A stretch of 62,758 bases of DNA from an uncultured Bacteroidales bacterium (GCA_900319645.1 ONPG01000010.1:1-62758); one strand, 5' to 3'; positions 35,201 to 44,273 are shown, counted from the stretch's first letter. Translations and numbers: made by a program. Notes: generated by a model from the sequence alone, not told the origin.

Positions 35201-38200
35201 TGTGGCAAACACGATCATCTTCGGTAATAACGGTGTTGCTATTCGCGACCGTGACGCTGCGGTAGCCAAAGTGAACCCCTTCCTCTATTGCTATATCCAG
35301 TCGGCGGTGGCGCAACCGTATAATGCCACGAATAAGAATGTAACCAACTGGACTCCGTCTGCTACAGGAAACTACGGTACAGGTAATACTTTCCTCAACG
35401 GAGTGGCTCCGTCGGCGGCGAACACGCCTTTTATCGCGGACTTTGATAATTCAGGCAACTACGTAGCCGGCCGTGCGGCTTCGCTCAACGACTTCCGTCT
35501 GCGCGAAGATGTCCCGTGTGTCAACAAGGGTACCGAGGATTTTGCCGATGAGTTCCGTTTGGCGCTCAGACATAAAGGCAAGACAGATAAGGAAATAGAT
35601 GCCCTGTTTGTTTACCAGACGGTGGAGGCTGCGCGTCTTCCGTCCAACGACGTGGCGTTCGCCAAACGTGTACAGGACTGCCAGATCGATATGGGTGCCT
35701 ACGAGTTCAATGCCGCCTATAGTATCCGCCCGGACACCACCACCCACCCCGGTAAGGCGATTTTCTATATCGCCTACGACTCACCCGGAGGAGACGCCTC
35801 CGCCAGTTCGCGCAGCAACGCCGCCTGCGGCCAGAAACTGCAACTCGTCCTCGATGCTGCGGGCAGATACAAATACCAGCTCATGACTCTGCCTGTTTAC
35901 AACAGGGGCTATACCATTGTCGATGACAAGGAGGTGCCTTCGACGTTTGAGGCGGATAGGCCGAACAAATACTGGAACGTGGAGATATGGCTGGAGGGTG
36001 ACTCCGTAGGTTCGCGTACGACCGATGACTATTACGCCAAGTACACGCCTACGCGTTCCACCAAACACAGTATCCCCGGCTATCACGACAACACCCTCGA
36101 CTACTCGTTCATCGTGCCGCACGGCGTGCAGATGAAGGGAGGTTTCCGGCCGGGCTATTACCACTACGAGAACAGTAGCGGCGAGGAAGTGCCGGAGGGT
36201 ACCCCGGGTGCGCACATCGTCGATGACCGGGACCCGCTGACCTTCCGTACCGTCCTTTCGGGAAACATCGTCTCCTCCACCGGTGCGGTCGGACAGACCT
36301 TCCACGTCGTCACCTTTACCAATGACCTCTTTACGCTGGAGGAAAATCTCTACACCGAGACTGTTGCTGACGAAAAACGCCAGATAATGAACCAGTTGGC
36401 TATCCTCACGCAGGAGAAAGACCGCGTGGTGCTGGACGGACTCTTCCTCATGGATGGCTACGCCAACTCGCCTGACCCCGAGGACCAGATAGGTGCCGGA
36501 GCCGTGGTGACCGACTATGCCCATATACGCAACTGCGTTATCCAGAAGAACAAATCGCTCGTGAACGGCGGAGGTCTCTACCTCAAGCCCTATGCCCTCG
36601 TATCCGGTACGATCGTCAAGAACAATACCGCTACCGTCGGCGGAGGTGTCTATGTCGAGGCGCCGGCGTCCCACAACACCGACTCGCTCGCGCATATCTA
36701 CGCCACCACTATCTGCCACAACACCGCCACTTCCTCTGCCGGTGGTATGTGGTTTGACAACACCTACGCCCGCGTCAACTCCTCTGCGCTCTGGCACAAT
36801 GCTGCCAGCGATAACGCCAACGTATCCGGTGTCTTCTCACGATCCAGTGCAGCCACCGATTATCCGTTCAACTTCTGCGCCGTCGAATCCCGCCGTCTGG
36901 AGGGACAGGGCAACGTCGAGCTCTCCCCGACCGAGACCGAGGGTGTGCGATGGGACCGTGACGATCCCTTCGACGCCGTCCTCTATTATCCTATCGAGAT
37001 GTCGTCCACCCTCGCGCGTGCCGGAATGACCTATTCCGAGTGGAACAAGGCTATCACCCGTTTTGCTACCCTCGACACCATCGACATCGCCGGCGTCAGC
37101 CGTACCAAATGGATCTCCGACGGAAAAGGAACAGCTCGCGGATTCGCATGGAGAACCGATACGCTTGTCACCAAGAACAATGACTTTATCGAGATAGGTG
37201 CACGCGCTATCAACAAGAACTACGCTATCAACGTCAATCCGAAATACGTGATGCACCGTCTCTACGTGATGCACACCGATCTCATCGACTCGGAGGCGGC
37301 GCGTGCCCTGCAGGACAACACCAACACCGACGATGTGTCCAACATGTACCGCCAGATGGGATCGTGTATTCTGAATCCGTTCCACCGTCCGGGCGATGCG
37401 TTCGACTATATCATCGCCGCCCGCAAGGCGGATCCCGCCCAGTACCGCAACACGGTCTTCGAGGTCTATATCGAGCAGGGAACCTACTACCCCTACCACA
37501 ACGCCTACGGCGAGCAGGGACAGGTGCGTAACAACACCTTCCTTGTCCCCGAAGGTATCTACGTCATCGGCGGTATCGACTCCAGGCAACCCGGCCACCA
37601 GTACGGCCAGGAGGGCTATTACGATGAGTTCACCGGTGTCTCCTACGGCACGACGGAGAACGTGGTGGTTCCCGGCACCGGCTACACCATCTATTCCGAG
37701 ACAATCGACTCGATCCGTCTGCGTGACGCACGCCACCGCCCGATGCGGGACAACAACCTCAACTCCGTCATCGAGCCCTGGGAGTTGGAGCGCCAGACGA
37801 TCTTCTCAGGTAATGCCGTGTCCGGCGACGATTTCACCCACGTCTATCACGTCATCACCATGCACGCCGACTCGAACTACGTCGGTCCACAGCCGCTCAA
37901 GTTCCGTCATATCAATCCTGACCGGGCCTCCGACCCCTCTGCCCCCTTGCTCATCGACCCGATTCCGATGAACCGTCCTGACCTCTTCGATGAGGAGATC
38001 GACCTCTCTATCCTGGGACGTACCACGGAGTTCGACGGCATCCAGATCACCGGTGGTTACGCCAACCACCTCGACCCCCAGGACACCGTCCGCCACCACT
38101 ATGTCAAGAAAACCTATTTCCGAGGCGGAGGTATCTTTGTCGATGGCAACTGGACCGAGTCGTTCGATGCCCCCGACGCCGTTGTGCCGAACGTGACCGA

Positions 38201-41200
38201 ACCGGCGCTGTACAATATCCCGATTGTGGTCGAGAACTGCTTCTTCACCAACAACATGGCGGGTAACGGAGGCGGACTCTACTCCAACGGAGGTATTTAT
38301 ATGTACGGCTGCCACTTCACCCAGAACTACAGCCAGGGTCCTATGACGCCGATCGACCAGGAGTTTATCCCCTGGACGGCGGGTGGATGTATCGCTACCA
38401 ACGCTGTCTGCGACGTCTCCAACACCCTCTTTGACAACAACGAAGCCCGTCGCGGACTCTATCCGATCACCGTTTCCGGCGATGAGCGTATTCCCGATGC
38501 GGATGCCCGCCAGGGATTCGGAGGCGTGCTCTCTGTGGCGGCGCAGAGCCGCATGCGTGTCGTCAACTGCCATTTCATGAAGAACAAGGCGGTGGCGTAC
38601 CCCTCCATCTATAACTTCCTGGCTAACAACCGCTATTCCGACCCCGATTCGATGCAGTTTGCCTTCAACTCCATTTTCTGGGGCAACGAGGTGTTCGAGG
38701 TGGACAATATCGGCGAACTGGAGCACGTCGTAGCTCCTTCCCAGGCCTCTATTGACGCCTTCGACTTGAAGTATAAAGGTTCGCGTTCGGGTGTCTTCCA
38801 CTACGACCCCACCCAGTGGGCTAACTACGAGCGCCTCCTGCACGAGTACGACAGCACCTATGCCTATTGGGCGGCGCGCAACGATACGTTCAATGTGGCG
38901 GTGACCTCCAAACTGACGGAACTGCGTACCTTGGGAAACCGTATCGAGGGACTCTATTTCTGCTCCTACCGCAAAGGATACGGTCCTCCCGGCATGAAAT
39001 CTTCGGCGGACGGCTACCTCCTTACCCGTTCGGAGCAGCGCGCTTTCGTCGATCCGAGACGGACCTCGGTCAACCTCACTGACGACAAGGAGGACTACAC
39101 GAACCTCTTCTCGCTCGTTCACGGCAACAACAACGTCCTCATCAACCGACTCAATACCGCTACCGACGGACCTAACTTCAAACAGCCCTCTTTCGTAGCC
39201 GGTATAGACGGATATATGCAGAATGCCGACTGGCTGCTGGCGCGTATGAACCTCACCACCGACCAGGGATGGGGCTACCTCAAGCAGGAGGTGACACGTG
39301 CCGTATCCTACTATATCACCAAATATACGGGTACCGACCAGTTCCCGACAGCGGAGGCGGCATTGGCTGCCGCCAGAGCCGTCCACCCCGGAGCTACCGT
39401 CGAGGACGTCTATCCCGTCAGGGGTCTGCCCTCCGCTGCCTTCAAACCCGACAACCAGCAGGACTCGCCCGGAGCGATGTACAACTTCCTCTCCGCCCGT
39501 TACGGCGCGTTTACGTCCAAGGCCAATGCGCCGCTGCCGCTCAAGGAGCAGTACTACATGGCTTATACCCGCTCCACCAGCGACACCGAGACTTCCGGCA
39601 ACATGAACCGTATCTCCAAGAACCCCAAACTGGGCGTGGAGGACGTCTATATTGATATAGGTATCTACGAGTACCAGTACGTCCAGCTCGATATCAAGGG
39701 GCAGGAGATCGACACGATGTGGGTGGCTACCACCGCCAAGGACCCCCTCCGTCAGGATGGTCTCACTTGGGAGACGCCTACCACCGACCTCCAGACGGCA
39801 ATCGATATGCTCATGTCGTCCCACAACAACCACGACAAATATGTCTGCTTCCTGGGCGACGACGAGGGTACTTTCTCGCCCAATAACGTCATCGACAACC
39901 GCCGTGCGTTCATCATCACCTCCAACACCCTGGCGCCGCTGATGCCCGATAGCGCTGCCGCGGACTTCGACTATGGTATCAACAGCCTCAGTTTCCTGGG
40001 CGGATTCAGCTACGATGTCAAGAACACACCCCGTAATCCCCAGGAGAACCCGGTAGTCATCGAGATGCCCAACACCGGTAGTACCAGCCAGCTCAACCAG
40101 CTCTTTATCGTCGAGGATATGACCCGCCAGATGGTACAAGTGAACTGGCAGGGAGAATATACCTCGCGCGACAGCGTCGTGATCCCGATCCTTTTTGACG
40201 GTATCACCTTTATCAACCCTTATTCCACTAAGGACCCTGCGGCGGACGGTTTGAACAACCTCGGTGGTATGATGAACCGAAAGGGTGGAGCGGCTATCTA
40301 CTACCGCTGGCAACGACGCTACGAGGGAATAAACGGTGTCTATACACCTAATTTCAATATGGCGCTGCACCCTGACTCCGCGCTCATCGACGGGGTCAAA
40401 GTCACGCTGCCCAAACTGACGATATCCAACTGTATATTCATGGACAACGGTTCGCGGGCCACCTCTATCCACGCGGAGCGTTCGCCGGCGGTGCGTATCG
40501 ACCACGGAGGAGGTTCCACCCTGATCGTCAACTCCCTCTTCCACTCCAACGCCGGTGCACCCGTCTATGCCCGTACTTATGATATTATGTCGGAGGAAAA
40601 CGACCTCTCCTCCGTGCCCAACGACGTGGTGATCGTCAACTCCACCTTCGCCCTCAACGACGGACATATCCGTCTCGAGTCCGACAATAGCGAGATACAC
40701 AACTCACTCATCTGGCTCGACGATCTGGACAACGACACTACCGTCCAACTCCAATTGGGCGCTGACCAATGGGACAAAACAACCAATAAGAATCGCGAAG
40801 GAATTGCCGACCGGATGACCAATAATGCCGTTTGGGGCTGTTTCCTGCCCTATAAAGAATCCGTTACAGGCGACTCCTATCACAACCATCCGCTTTCCAC
40901 CGAAAACAACGACATCTATTTCGGTCCCGGTTTCGTGCAACCCTTCGTGACGGCTACTACCTCCCAACAGCGTCGTGAGCGCAGTTTCCGCCTCAACCCG
41001 GCTATCCGTACCAACGAGAAAGCCGATCAGGCCACCTATCGCAGCCGCGTCTTCTTCCGCCGCTATCCGGATACCACCGGGGAGGAACTCTATTGGCGCC
41101 GTTCCAACGGATTCAAGTCGTTCTTTATCACCTCGCTGGCGAACGACTCCGATCTGGCTGCCAAACCGCGTCTGTCCGGCGAGGGAATGGAGCGTGGCGC

Positions 41201-42737
41201 CTACGAGTGTCTGGCGTCGCCGCAGCGTGTGCTCTACGTTCAGCCTGACTTGGCGGCTGTCTCGGCGGGAGACGGTTCCTCGTGGGCTACGCCTTTCGGA
41301 CAAGGACAGCTCCAGAACGCTATCGATGCCGCTGCGGTTTATACCTATCTCAACCAGGCGCATCTCAACCGCGAGTCACGCAAGGCGTACGTCTTTGTCA
41401 AGGGCTCCTACAACTCCAACGACAACATCCATCTCGTCGCGCGTGACGGTGTGTTCGTCTATGGCAGTCTGCCCGGCACCTTCAACGAAGAGGCGGAACC
41501 CTTCGAGGAAGAGTTCACCGACGCCGAGTGCCAGCGTTTTGTCAACTATGTCCGGGCGTACTCCACCGGTGTTGCCGCTTCCAACGCCACACCGACACGT
41601 ATCCACTCGATCCACGTCGAGGGCGACCGGTTTACCACAGGATTCCTGCTTGACGGATTCCTGATCACTGCGCCCGGTCAGGACCCCGGCTCATCGACTG
41701 TGATTCTCGATAACGACATGGCTGCTATCCGCAATTGTGTCATTACCGGCACCAAGGTGAAGAACGCACCGGTGGCGGATATACGCAAAGGTCTGCTCTA
41801 CAACAACCTCTTCTTCGGCGATTCCGCCGGCATAGTGGTGAAGGTGGGTGCCAACGGTCTGGCGCTCAACAACACCATTGTCGCAGATGAGGAAGGTATC
41901 ACGCCGCTCGACCTTACCGAGGCGGCATCAGGAGCTTCGCAGAACAACATAGCGCTCAACACAACCCTCTCGCCTGCCAACTGCTTTGCGCCCTATCTGA
42001 CCACCGCTGCGCCTTACGCCTTGCCCGACTACCTGACGGCTAACGCCGCGCTGGGCTATCAGCTCCACGAGCGCAGTATCCTCATCAATGCCGGTACTGC
42101 CGACAACGCTCTGCCTGCTCTTTTCAATGCTTACACCGCCGACCACACCATCGCTTTCGACCGTGACCGCGATATACTCGGCAACCCCCGTAAGATAGGC
42201 TCCGCTGTCGATCAGGGCGCGACGGAGACCTGGCGTATCGAGCGCAACACCGTTCAGGAACTCACCGCTATCACCGACCGCGTCGGCTCGGGTGGCGACG
42301 AGGGTAGCAAACCGACGGCGTTCATCCGCAACTACGGCGGTAACAAATATCCTCACCAGGGTTCGGTGGTCTATCTGATGGACAGCAGTGCTGTCACCAT
42401 GCAATATGCCGTGACCGATTTCCTTGACCTCAGAAACACCCGGATCTACCTCCGTCCGGGCTTTGTGCTCATGCAACCCGGTGCTTCCTTCTACGGCAAC
42501 GGACACCACGTGCAGTTCAACTACCTCGCGGTGGAGAAACGGTTCAGCAGACAGCAGTATTCGATGACCGCCTTCCCCTTCAACTACTCCACGGCGAACA
42601 TCACCTCCACGTCACCGATAGCCAATAGCCAGCAGCTAATAGCCAATAGCCAATCCCTCTTCACTACCTATCAGTACAACGGAGCGGCACGTTCGGCGAA
42701 GGACTACGTCTTCCAGACCGACAACTCCACGCTGTAG
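29256..42737 (+). CDS. Giant secreted parallel beta-helix protein (adhesin-like), 4493 codons to an in-frame TAG
   Basis: Signal peptide at residues 1-22 (ending in AYAQ). The protein is built of about seven beta-helix modules of 500-1000 residues, whose starts share the pattern YV-PDG-DG-SW--A---Q-AID: near residues 25, 600, 1115, 2167, 2665, 3486 and 3990. Each continues with GTYVP, a YGGF-type turn, TILSGN, and many GGGIY / N-C-I---N-A coils, as in polymorphic-outer-membrane-type and choice-of-anchor-Q proteins. It ends at TAG 42735, but the same frame continues at once and encodes the T9SS domain (see 42738). Starts with TTG 29256. Probable surface or fimbrial-tip adhesin; ligand unknown. 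Contains an in-frame short-unit repeat at 42615-42658. Confidence 0.85.
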   Translation: MRIKRYIVLIMYVCACACAYAQTDTIRYVHPDGNYNNDGRSWGTAKKRVQDAINDLRDYLEQHNLHSGSVYIAAGTYVPTESTESSGGSMLNTSFKIYSGIHVYGGFNPDAPEERPGLRIMSNGKTCEQNWANQSGIGTVSGEEIASQWDLRHKTILSGNHTSTPPTLSFDSIRGRYNTAYPASSFHVVWFATNGKFDGTGEEADHFRPLTDHASLDGCVISSGNAATRNTNVREHTAYGGGVYMVGNTGIRNCIVERCNATMRGGGIYADGGGEIEFCYVHTCQSAGVGVYQGYGGGVCIDHAGSIGHSHITSCAARCGGGLLISHAPEDYIETGITALDTISNYSPFATACVINNNTANAEGGGIYLAEGGTVNHCTVTANNCMGPDVTYYGRRHGRSGGIYVRNCGMIFNSVFWGNRCDKNNDVQFASVRQKPNEPGYEVFAFHTAFMNHDITDWTGVRKEVVFSLEKQNLPIANSTGNYPCFFSPTVNPLDWQDNTKPGAGVLMHMRPLDYPGPRIWHLTSYSALDQKGVQANETVFDVSWWLRHAHTDYGVVSNPFEPVATLGALVRRPDPLTYELIPPQGYEGRVGGDPIPTLFIDPNRKGVYDEDGHFVEQTKEGDSWRVPIKDLGEAISFFRQFLVDDPGGNHHYMIPALDENGMPTGEPTRYDYVQYLVKEGTISTVGPGNYLDKNIRTAALRVDSHMRIYGGYPKTLEGTDTSIRDPRKYKSIITANITGIEGEAGYQNNSAHVVAMVNVEHTIVDGFTLTGANTHNVYASYSAAAGGGLLLNNSTTSAEKRIHMVGNQLRNCVISNCTSPKGAAVYVNGEFSNAAGELSYAELLMQNCVIRNNTADYTEHDDEIEDHGIITANGRAYIHIEHCTVANNVGFPFKADSKTTDLEQPIRCGHLEHAGILFHGYIRVDNSLVFCNGDRVLDNRGDLGEIAYVMSVNREGQDYVFGKWNMFDADLRLHQANSHEPRGFFANGYTVPWNDHFMPDGVESHFVADIENVPADSLSRANRCIFTRVSTDSNYPTFVNPARNVGHSPTGDKPLYGGTVAYDPLTTNPCVNAAHPDDYTEADNFDRSDNLRRDRGGAPDVGAVENSDLPAAGSVIYVTPDGAGKRDGSSWDNAIAGNTVYRLSAVPGPDLAEGDRIDPELTCDRVLDSEGNPILTTNRKYSGGWGRVWWTDKRVGAASATTVTTAWVTEKHTYTNGPKDGQTELVDDGTTPHESSNTVITATGAIADGFTPGYDYDLRYPYGEISGASRSFWRANPYHNTNEWNNAAGYADREAFISACNANGWIRNTRAERYVGGLQYAVERAAAANHTYHRDSVQVWVGAGKYTDYKGFVMRDSVTVLGGFPAGKFQAPAMSERQALMSDVINIPKSKPAEAFEPADYETVLQLSDANPNQSGDKKTLNPEAVKYWDDDYSYSETTDTRSYAYKTRKVTNTYTYSSVETDVTSEHIYHPNFDDNSKLRDQNTGVPGHKVYGSSPAPATMDYWHFTYPTEPEYYYLEITPQTGSLRIFDYDTGVKIEDKNSRWFRSSNGSLTGLNMYHTMKAMEAGTYKLTLDMMGGYRNGSPFDVTTPSNIYLHILDNEGNDLADPVLLKCRDYSNPSGTNATNVRLTAFRKTIEFTTEGTGDVMIKVEVLDGTKNKGATYPKTPDGGDPDPIPWNYKWDKGTEANPSQAWGTNNPNRREFFITNLKLKQVDTSKSTYVLADQDVVENDTVVDSPRATEITTSSVYTLQKHRTTLRKRVLTMPDVCVPTYGAGSVGDPAAKTNGKLADGLSHTDRVFGATKALRTAATLAKEEDPHYVEYNEANWDGFTIRYGFITDEAMAHGGGAGVNMYEGGHLRNCIVINNMSQCPRIKGGGLFCDGATSTIEGCFVLHNLSTLSSIETVNQNQIFAGGMFMYEGTCFNSLFANNYSYGSSGGVGFCVGRFFNNTIAYNTGTLVEGGNISGGAVSLATESNPNLFVANTIIFGNNGVAIRDRDAAVAKVNPFLYCYIQSAVAQPYNATNKNVTNWTPSATGNYGTGNTFLNGVAPSAANTPFIADFDNSGNYVAGRAASLNDFRLREDVPCVNKGTEDFADEFRLALRHKGKTDKEIDALFVYQTVEAARLPSNDVAFAKRVQDCQIDMGAYEFNAAYSIRPDTTTHPGKAIFYIAYDSPGGDASASSRSNAACGQKLQLVLDAAGRYKYQLMTLPVYNRGYTIVDDKEVPSTFEADRPNKYWNVEIWLEGDSVGSRTTDDYYAKYTPTRSTKHSIPGYHDNTLDYSFIVPHGVQMKGGFRPGYYHYENSSGEEVPEGTPGAHIVDDRDPLTFRTVLSGNIVSSTGAVGQTFHVVTFTNDLFTLEENLYTETVADEKRQIMNQLAILTQEKDRVVLDGLFLMDGYANSPDPEDQIGAGAVVTDYAHIRNCVIQKNKSLVNGGGLYLKPYALVSGTIVKNNTATVGGGVYVEAPASHNTDSLAHIYATTICHNTATSSAGGMWFDNTYARVNSSALWHNAASDNANVSGVFSRSSAATDYPFNFCAVESRRLEGQGNVELSPTETEGVRWDRDDPFDAVLYYPIEMSSTLARAGMTYSEWNKAITRFATLDTIDIAGVSRTKWISDGKGTARGFAWRTDTLVTKNNDFIEIGARAINKNYAINVNPKYVMHRLYVMHTDLIDSEAARALQDNTNTDDVSNMYRQMGSCILNPFHRPGDAFDYIIAARKADPAQYRNTVFEVYIEQGTYYPYHNAYGEQGQVRNNTFLVPEGIYVIGGIDSRQPGHQYGQEGYYDEFTGVSYGTTENVVVPGTGYTIYSETIDSIRLRDARHRPMRDNNLNSVIEPWELERQTIFSGNAVSGDDFTHVYHVITMHADSNYVGPQPLKFRHINPDRASDPSAPLLIDPIPMNRPDLFDEEIDLSILGRTTEFDGIQITGGYANHLDPQDTVRHHYVKKTYFRGGGIFVDGNWTESFDAPDAVVPNVTEPALYNIPIVVENCFFTNNMAGNGGGLYSNGGIYMYGCHFTQNYSQGPMTPIDQEFIPWTAGGCIATNAVCDVSNTLFDNNEARRGLYPITVSGDERIPDADARQGFGGVLSVAAQSRMRVVNCHFMKNKAVAYPSIYNFLANNRYSDPDSMQFAFNSIFWGNEVFEVDNIGELEHVVAPSQASIDAFDLKYKGSRSGVFHYDPTQWANYERLLHEYDSTYAYWAARNDTFNVAVTSKLTELRTLGNRIEGLYFCSYRKGYGPPGMKSSADGYLLTRSEQRAFVDPRRTSVNLTDDKEDYTNLFSLVHGNNNVLINRLNTATDGPNFKQPSFVAGIDGYMQNADWLLARMNLTTDQGWGYLKQEVTRAVSYYITKYTGTDQFPTAEAALAAARAVHPGATVEDVYPVRGLPSAAFKPDNQQDSPGAMYNFLSARYGAFTSKANAPLPLKEQYYMAYTRSTSDTETSGNMNRISKNPKLGVEDVYIDIGIYEYQYVQLDIKGQEIDTMWVATTAKDPLRQDGLTWETPTTDLQTAIDMLMSSHNNHDKYVCFLGDDEGTFSPNNVIDNRRAFIITSNTLAPLMPDSAAADFDYGINSLSFLGGFSYDVKNTPRNPQENPVVIEMPNTGSTSQLNQLFIVEDMTRQMVQVNWQGEYTSRDSVVIPILFDGITFINPYSTKDPAADGLNNLGGMMNRKGGAAIYYRWQRRYEGINGVYTPNFNMALHPDSALIDGVKVTLPKLTISNCIFMDNGSRATSIHAERSPAVRIDHGGGSTLIVNSLFHSNAGAPVYARTYDIMSEENDLSSVPNDVVIVNSTFALNDGHIRLESDNSEIHNSLIWLDDLDNDTTVQLQLGADQWDKTTNKNREGIADRMTNNAVWGCFLPYKESVTGDSYHNHPLSTENNDIYFGPGFVQPFVTATTSQQRRERSFRLNPAIRTNEKADQATYRSRVFFRRYPDTTGEELYWRRSNGFKSFFITSLANDSDLAAKPRLSGEGMERGAYECLASPQRVLYVQPDLAAVSAGDGSSWATPFGQGQLQNAIDAAAVYTYLNQAHLNRESRKAYVFVKGSYNSNDNIHLVARDGVFVYGSLPGTFNEEAEPFEEEFTDAECQRFVNYVRAYSTGVAASNATPTRIHSIHVEGDRFTTGFLLDGFLITAPGQDPGSSTVILDNDMAAIRNCVITGTKVKNAPVADIRKGLLYNNLFFGDSAGIVVKVGANGLALNNTIVADEEGITPLDLTEAASGASQNNIALNTTLSPANCFAPYLTTAAPYALPDYLTANAALGYQLHERSILINAGTADNALPALFNAYTADHTIAFDRDRDILGNPRKIGSAVDQGATETWRIERNTVQELTAITDRVGSGGDEGSKPTAFIRNYGGNKYPHQGSVVYLMDSSAVTMQYAVTDFLDLRNTRIYLRPGFVLMQPGASFYGNGHHVQFNYLAVEKRFSRQQYSMTAFPFNYSTANITSTSPIANSQQLIANSQSLFTTYQYNGAARSAKDYVFQTDNSTL
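42735..42737 (+). other. In-frame amber stop inside the giant gene
   Basis: ACG CTG TAG AGT AGG GTG. One transition could restore CAG (Gln) or TGG (Trp). The frame is open on both sides and similar in composition. Confidence 0.85.
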
Positions 42738-43907
42738 AGTAGGGTGGACACCCTCAACCGCACCGCTACCGAGGGCTATCTGATGGATTTCGGCGAGACG
42801 GTGGACACCCTCTTGCGCTTCAACAGCTTCGCGCCATCCGCAGGACAGTACGTCTATACGGAAGACGGATCCGACAAAGTCGTCCGGCTTACCCAGTACG
42901 ACCATCGTGCGGCCGGATCAGGTGCCGATTTCCAGTTCACCCAGCAGGAGAACATGGGCTGGAACATGAAGGGTCTGCCCTGGCTCGTTTCGCGCTACCG
43001 GACCGACACGATCATCTGGGAGGACAACTACCTCCGCCAGATGTATATCCCCCACGTGCTCTACCAGATGGATGGTGACGGCGAGTATATCACCGCCGGC
43101 GATCAGATCTATACCACCCGCTCCTGGGACAAAGGTACTACCGTCTCTGTCGGAAACGCTTTCTTCACCCAGACGGCTACGCTCTCCGACTACGAGTCGG
43201 TGGTCTTCCACCTGCCCCGTTACCTCTTTAACGAGAAAGCCTCGCGTCCTGTCTTGCGTATCGCCTCTAACAACGGCGCACGTGCTGCCGACATCCTTAC
43301 CGTTATTCCGGACTCCACCGCGGACAAAGCCGTCCGCTATTCCTACGGCCGCGATGGCGTCAAATGGGTCAGCAACGACAGTGTGCCGCAGATATACCTC
43401 CTGGATGCCAAACGGCTCGCCTCGCTCTCGCTCTTGGGAGCCGCGCCTACCGAGGTGGATATACCCCTCGGAGTCTATGTGCCCACCATCAACGCCGATG
43501 CCAATGCCAATGCCTTTGTCTTCTCGCTGCCCGACCGGGACGCTTTCGCGGATTATGCCTACGTCTGGCTCATCGACTACGCCAAGAAACGCTATACCAA
43601 CCTGCTCGACGAACCCTACGAGACCGATATCCAACCCGGCGTGCACAACACGCGTTTCGCGCTGCGTATAGGCGGATTCCCCAAGACCGACAACCACGGC
43701 AAACGACAATATACCGTCTTTGCCAACGACGGAATGATGTATATCCGCGGACTCGTTCCCGGCGACCAGATCACCGTCTATTCCGCTGCCGGACAACTCG
43801 TCCGTTCCGCCGTTGCTACAGGCTATGAGTTCACCATGCCGCTCAACCTCCAGACCGGCTACGTCGCCCGCATCAACGGCGTCGCCTACAAGGTCCTGAC
43901 ACTGTAA
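42738..43907 (+). CDS. C-terminal part of the giant protein with T9SS sorting domain, downstream of in-frame TAG
   Basis: This 389-codon continuation is in the same frame as the giant gene, separated only by TAG. The first residues (SRVDTLNRTATEGYLMDFGETVDTLL) join smoothly with those before the stop. The last 75 residues (TVFANDGMMYIRGLVPGDQITVYSAAG, then LQTGYVARINGVAYKVLTL) form a type A T9SS C-terminal sorting domain, needed for passage through the outer membrane. There is no signal peptide, so on its own (from a GTG at 42744) it could not be exported. It is therefore a broken gene part, or is expressed by read-through. Intact length would be about 4883 residues. Confidence 0.85.
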   Translation, partial: SRVDTLNRTATEGYLMDFGETVDTLLRFNSFAPSAGQYVYTEDGSDKVVRLTQYDHRAAGSGADFQFTQQENMGWNMKGLPWLVSRYRTDTIIWEDNYLRQMYIPHVLYQMDGDGEYITAGDQIYTTRSWDKGTTVSVGNAFFTQTATLSDYESVVFHLPRYLFNEKASRPVLRIASNNGARAADILTVIPDSTADKAVRYSYGRDGVKWVSNDSVPQIYLLDAKRLASLSLLGAAPTEVDIPLGVYVPTINADANANAFVFSLPDRDAFADYAYVWLIDYAKKRYTNLLDEPYETDIQPGVHNTRFALRIGGFPKTDNHGKRQYTVFANDGMMYIRGLVPGDQITVYSAAGQLVRSAVATGYEFTMPLNLQTGYVARINGVAYKVLTL

Positions 43908-43977
43908 TGGATAATGGATAATTGATAATGGATAATTGATAATGGATAATTGATAATTGATAATTGATAATGGATAA
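43907..43977 (+). repeat. ATGGATAATTGATA short-unit array
   Basis: About nine degenerate 7-8-nt units (AATGGAT, AATTGAT) immediately follow the TAA of the giant gene part. Same family as 20413-20449. Confidence 0.9.
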
Positions 43978-44095
43978 CTTCAAAACCGATGTGCCGATGG
44001 GATAGAACCGGCTGCCAAGATCGAGGCAATCAAGATCACGCCGAGTGATGCTTCGTTATTTCGATATCTCGATATCTCGACACCTCTCCTAATTT

Positions 44096-44123
44096 AAAAA
44101 TCGCTCTTCGGGGCGATTTTTTT
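44096..44123 (+). terminator. Terminator of the fimbrial/giant operon
   Basis: AAAAATCGC / GCGATTTTT stem around TCTTCGGG, then T-rich. It can act in both directions, also for the convergent AraC gene. Confidence 0.85.
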
Positions 44124-44212
44124 ATGCTATATTCCAGCTTTCTCTATATCATCCTGCCTGACGGCAGGAAATACAACGCTCTCGGTGCCGAGGTTAAATA
44201 GTGCTTCGGACA

Positions 44213-44273
44213 TGGTCCCGTGATGGTCGTGTCTTAGGTTCGTCTTTCCAAGCACCAGACCATCACGGGACCA
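44213..44273. repeat. 16-bp inverted repeat with copy elsewhere
   Basis: TGGTCCCGTGATGGTC (44213-44228) and its exact reverse complement (44258-44273), spacer 29. The core GACCATCACGGGA is repeated at 2806-2818, in the repeat-rich left region. Confidence 0.85.

Noticed and set aside
37806-40700. 964-codon open frame on the minus strand, plus others opposite the giant gene (29280-31211, 34119-34943)
   Set aside because: They are shadows of the strongly biased beta-helix coding sequence. The products have no signal peptide or recognisable fold.
42735-42737. UAG recoded as an amino acid genome-wide
   Set aside because: The HAD gene (5817-6776) ends normally at TAG, followed by a terminator, so UAG is a stop in this genome.
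43907-43977. CRISPR or attachment site
   Set aside because: It is a degenerate 7-8-nt array, like those in several other spacers.
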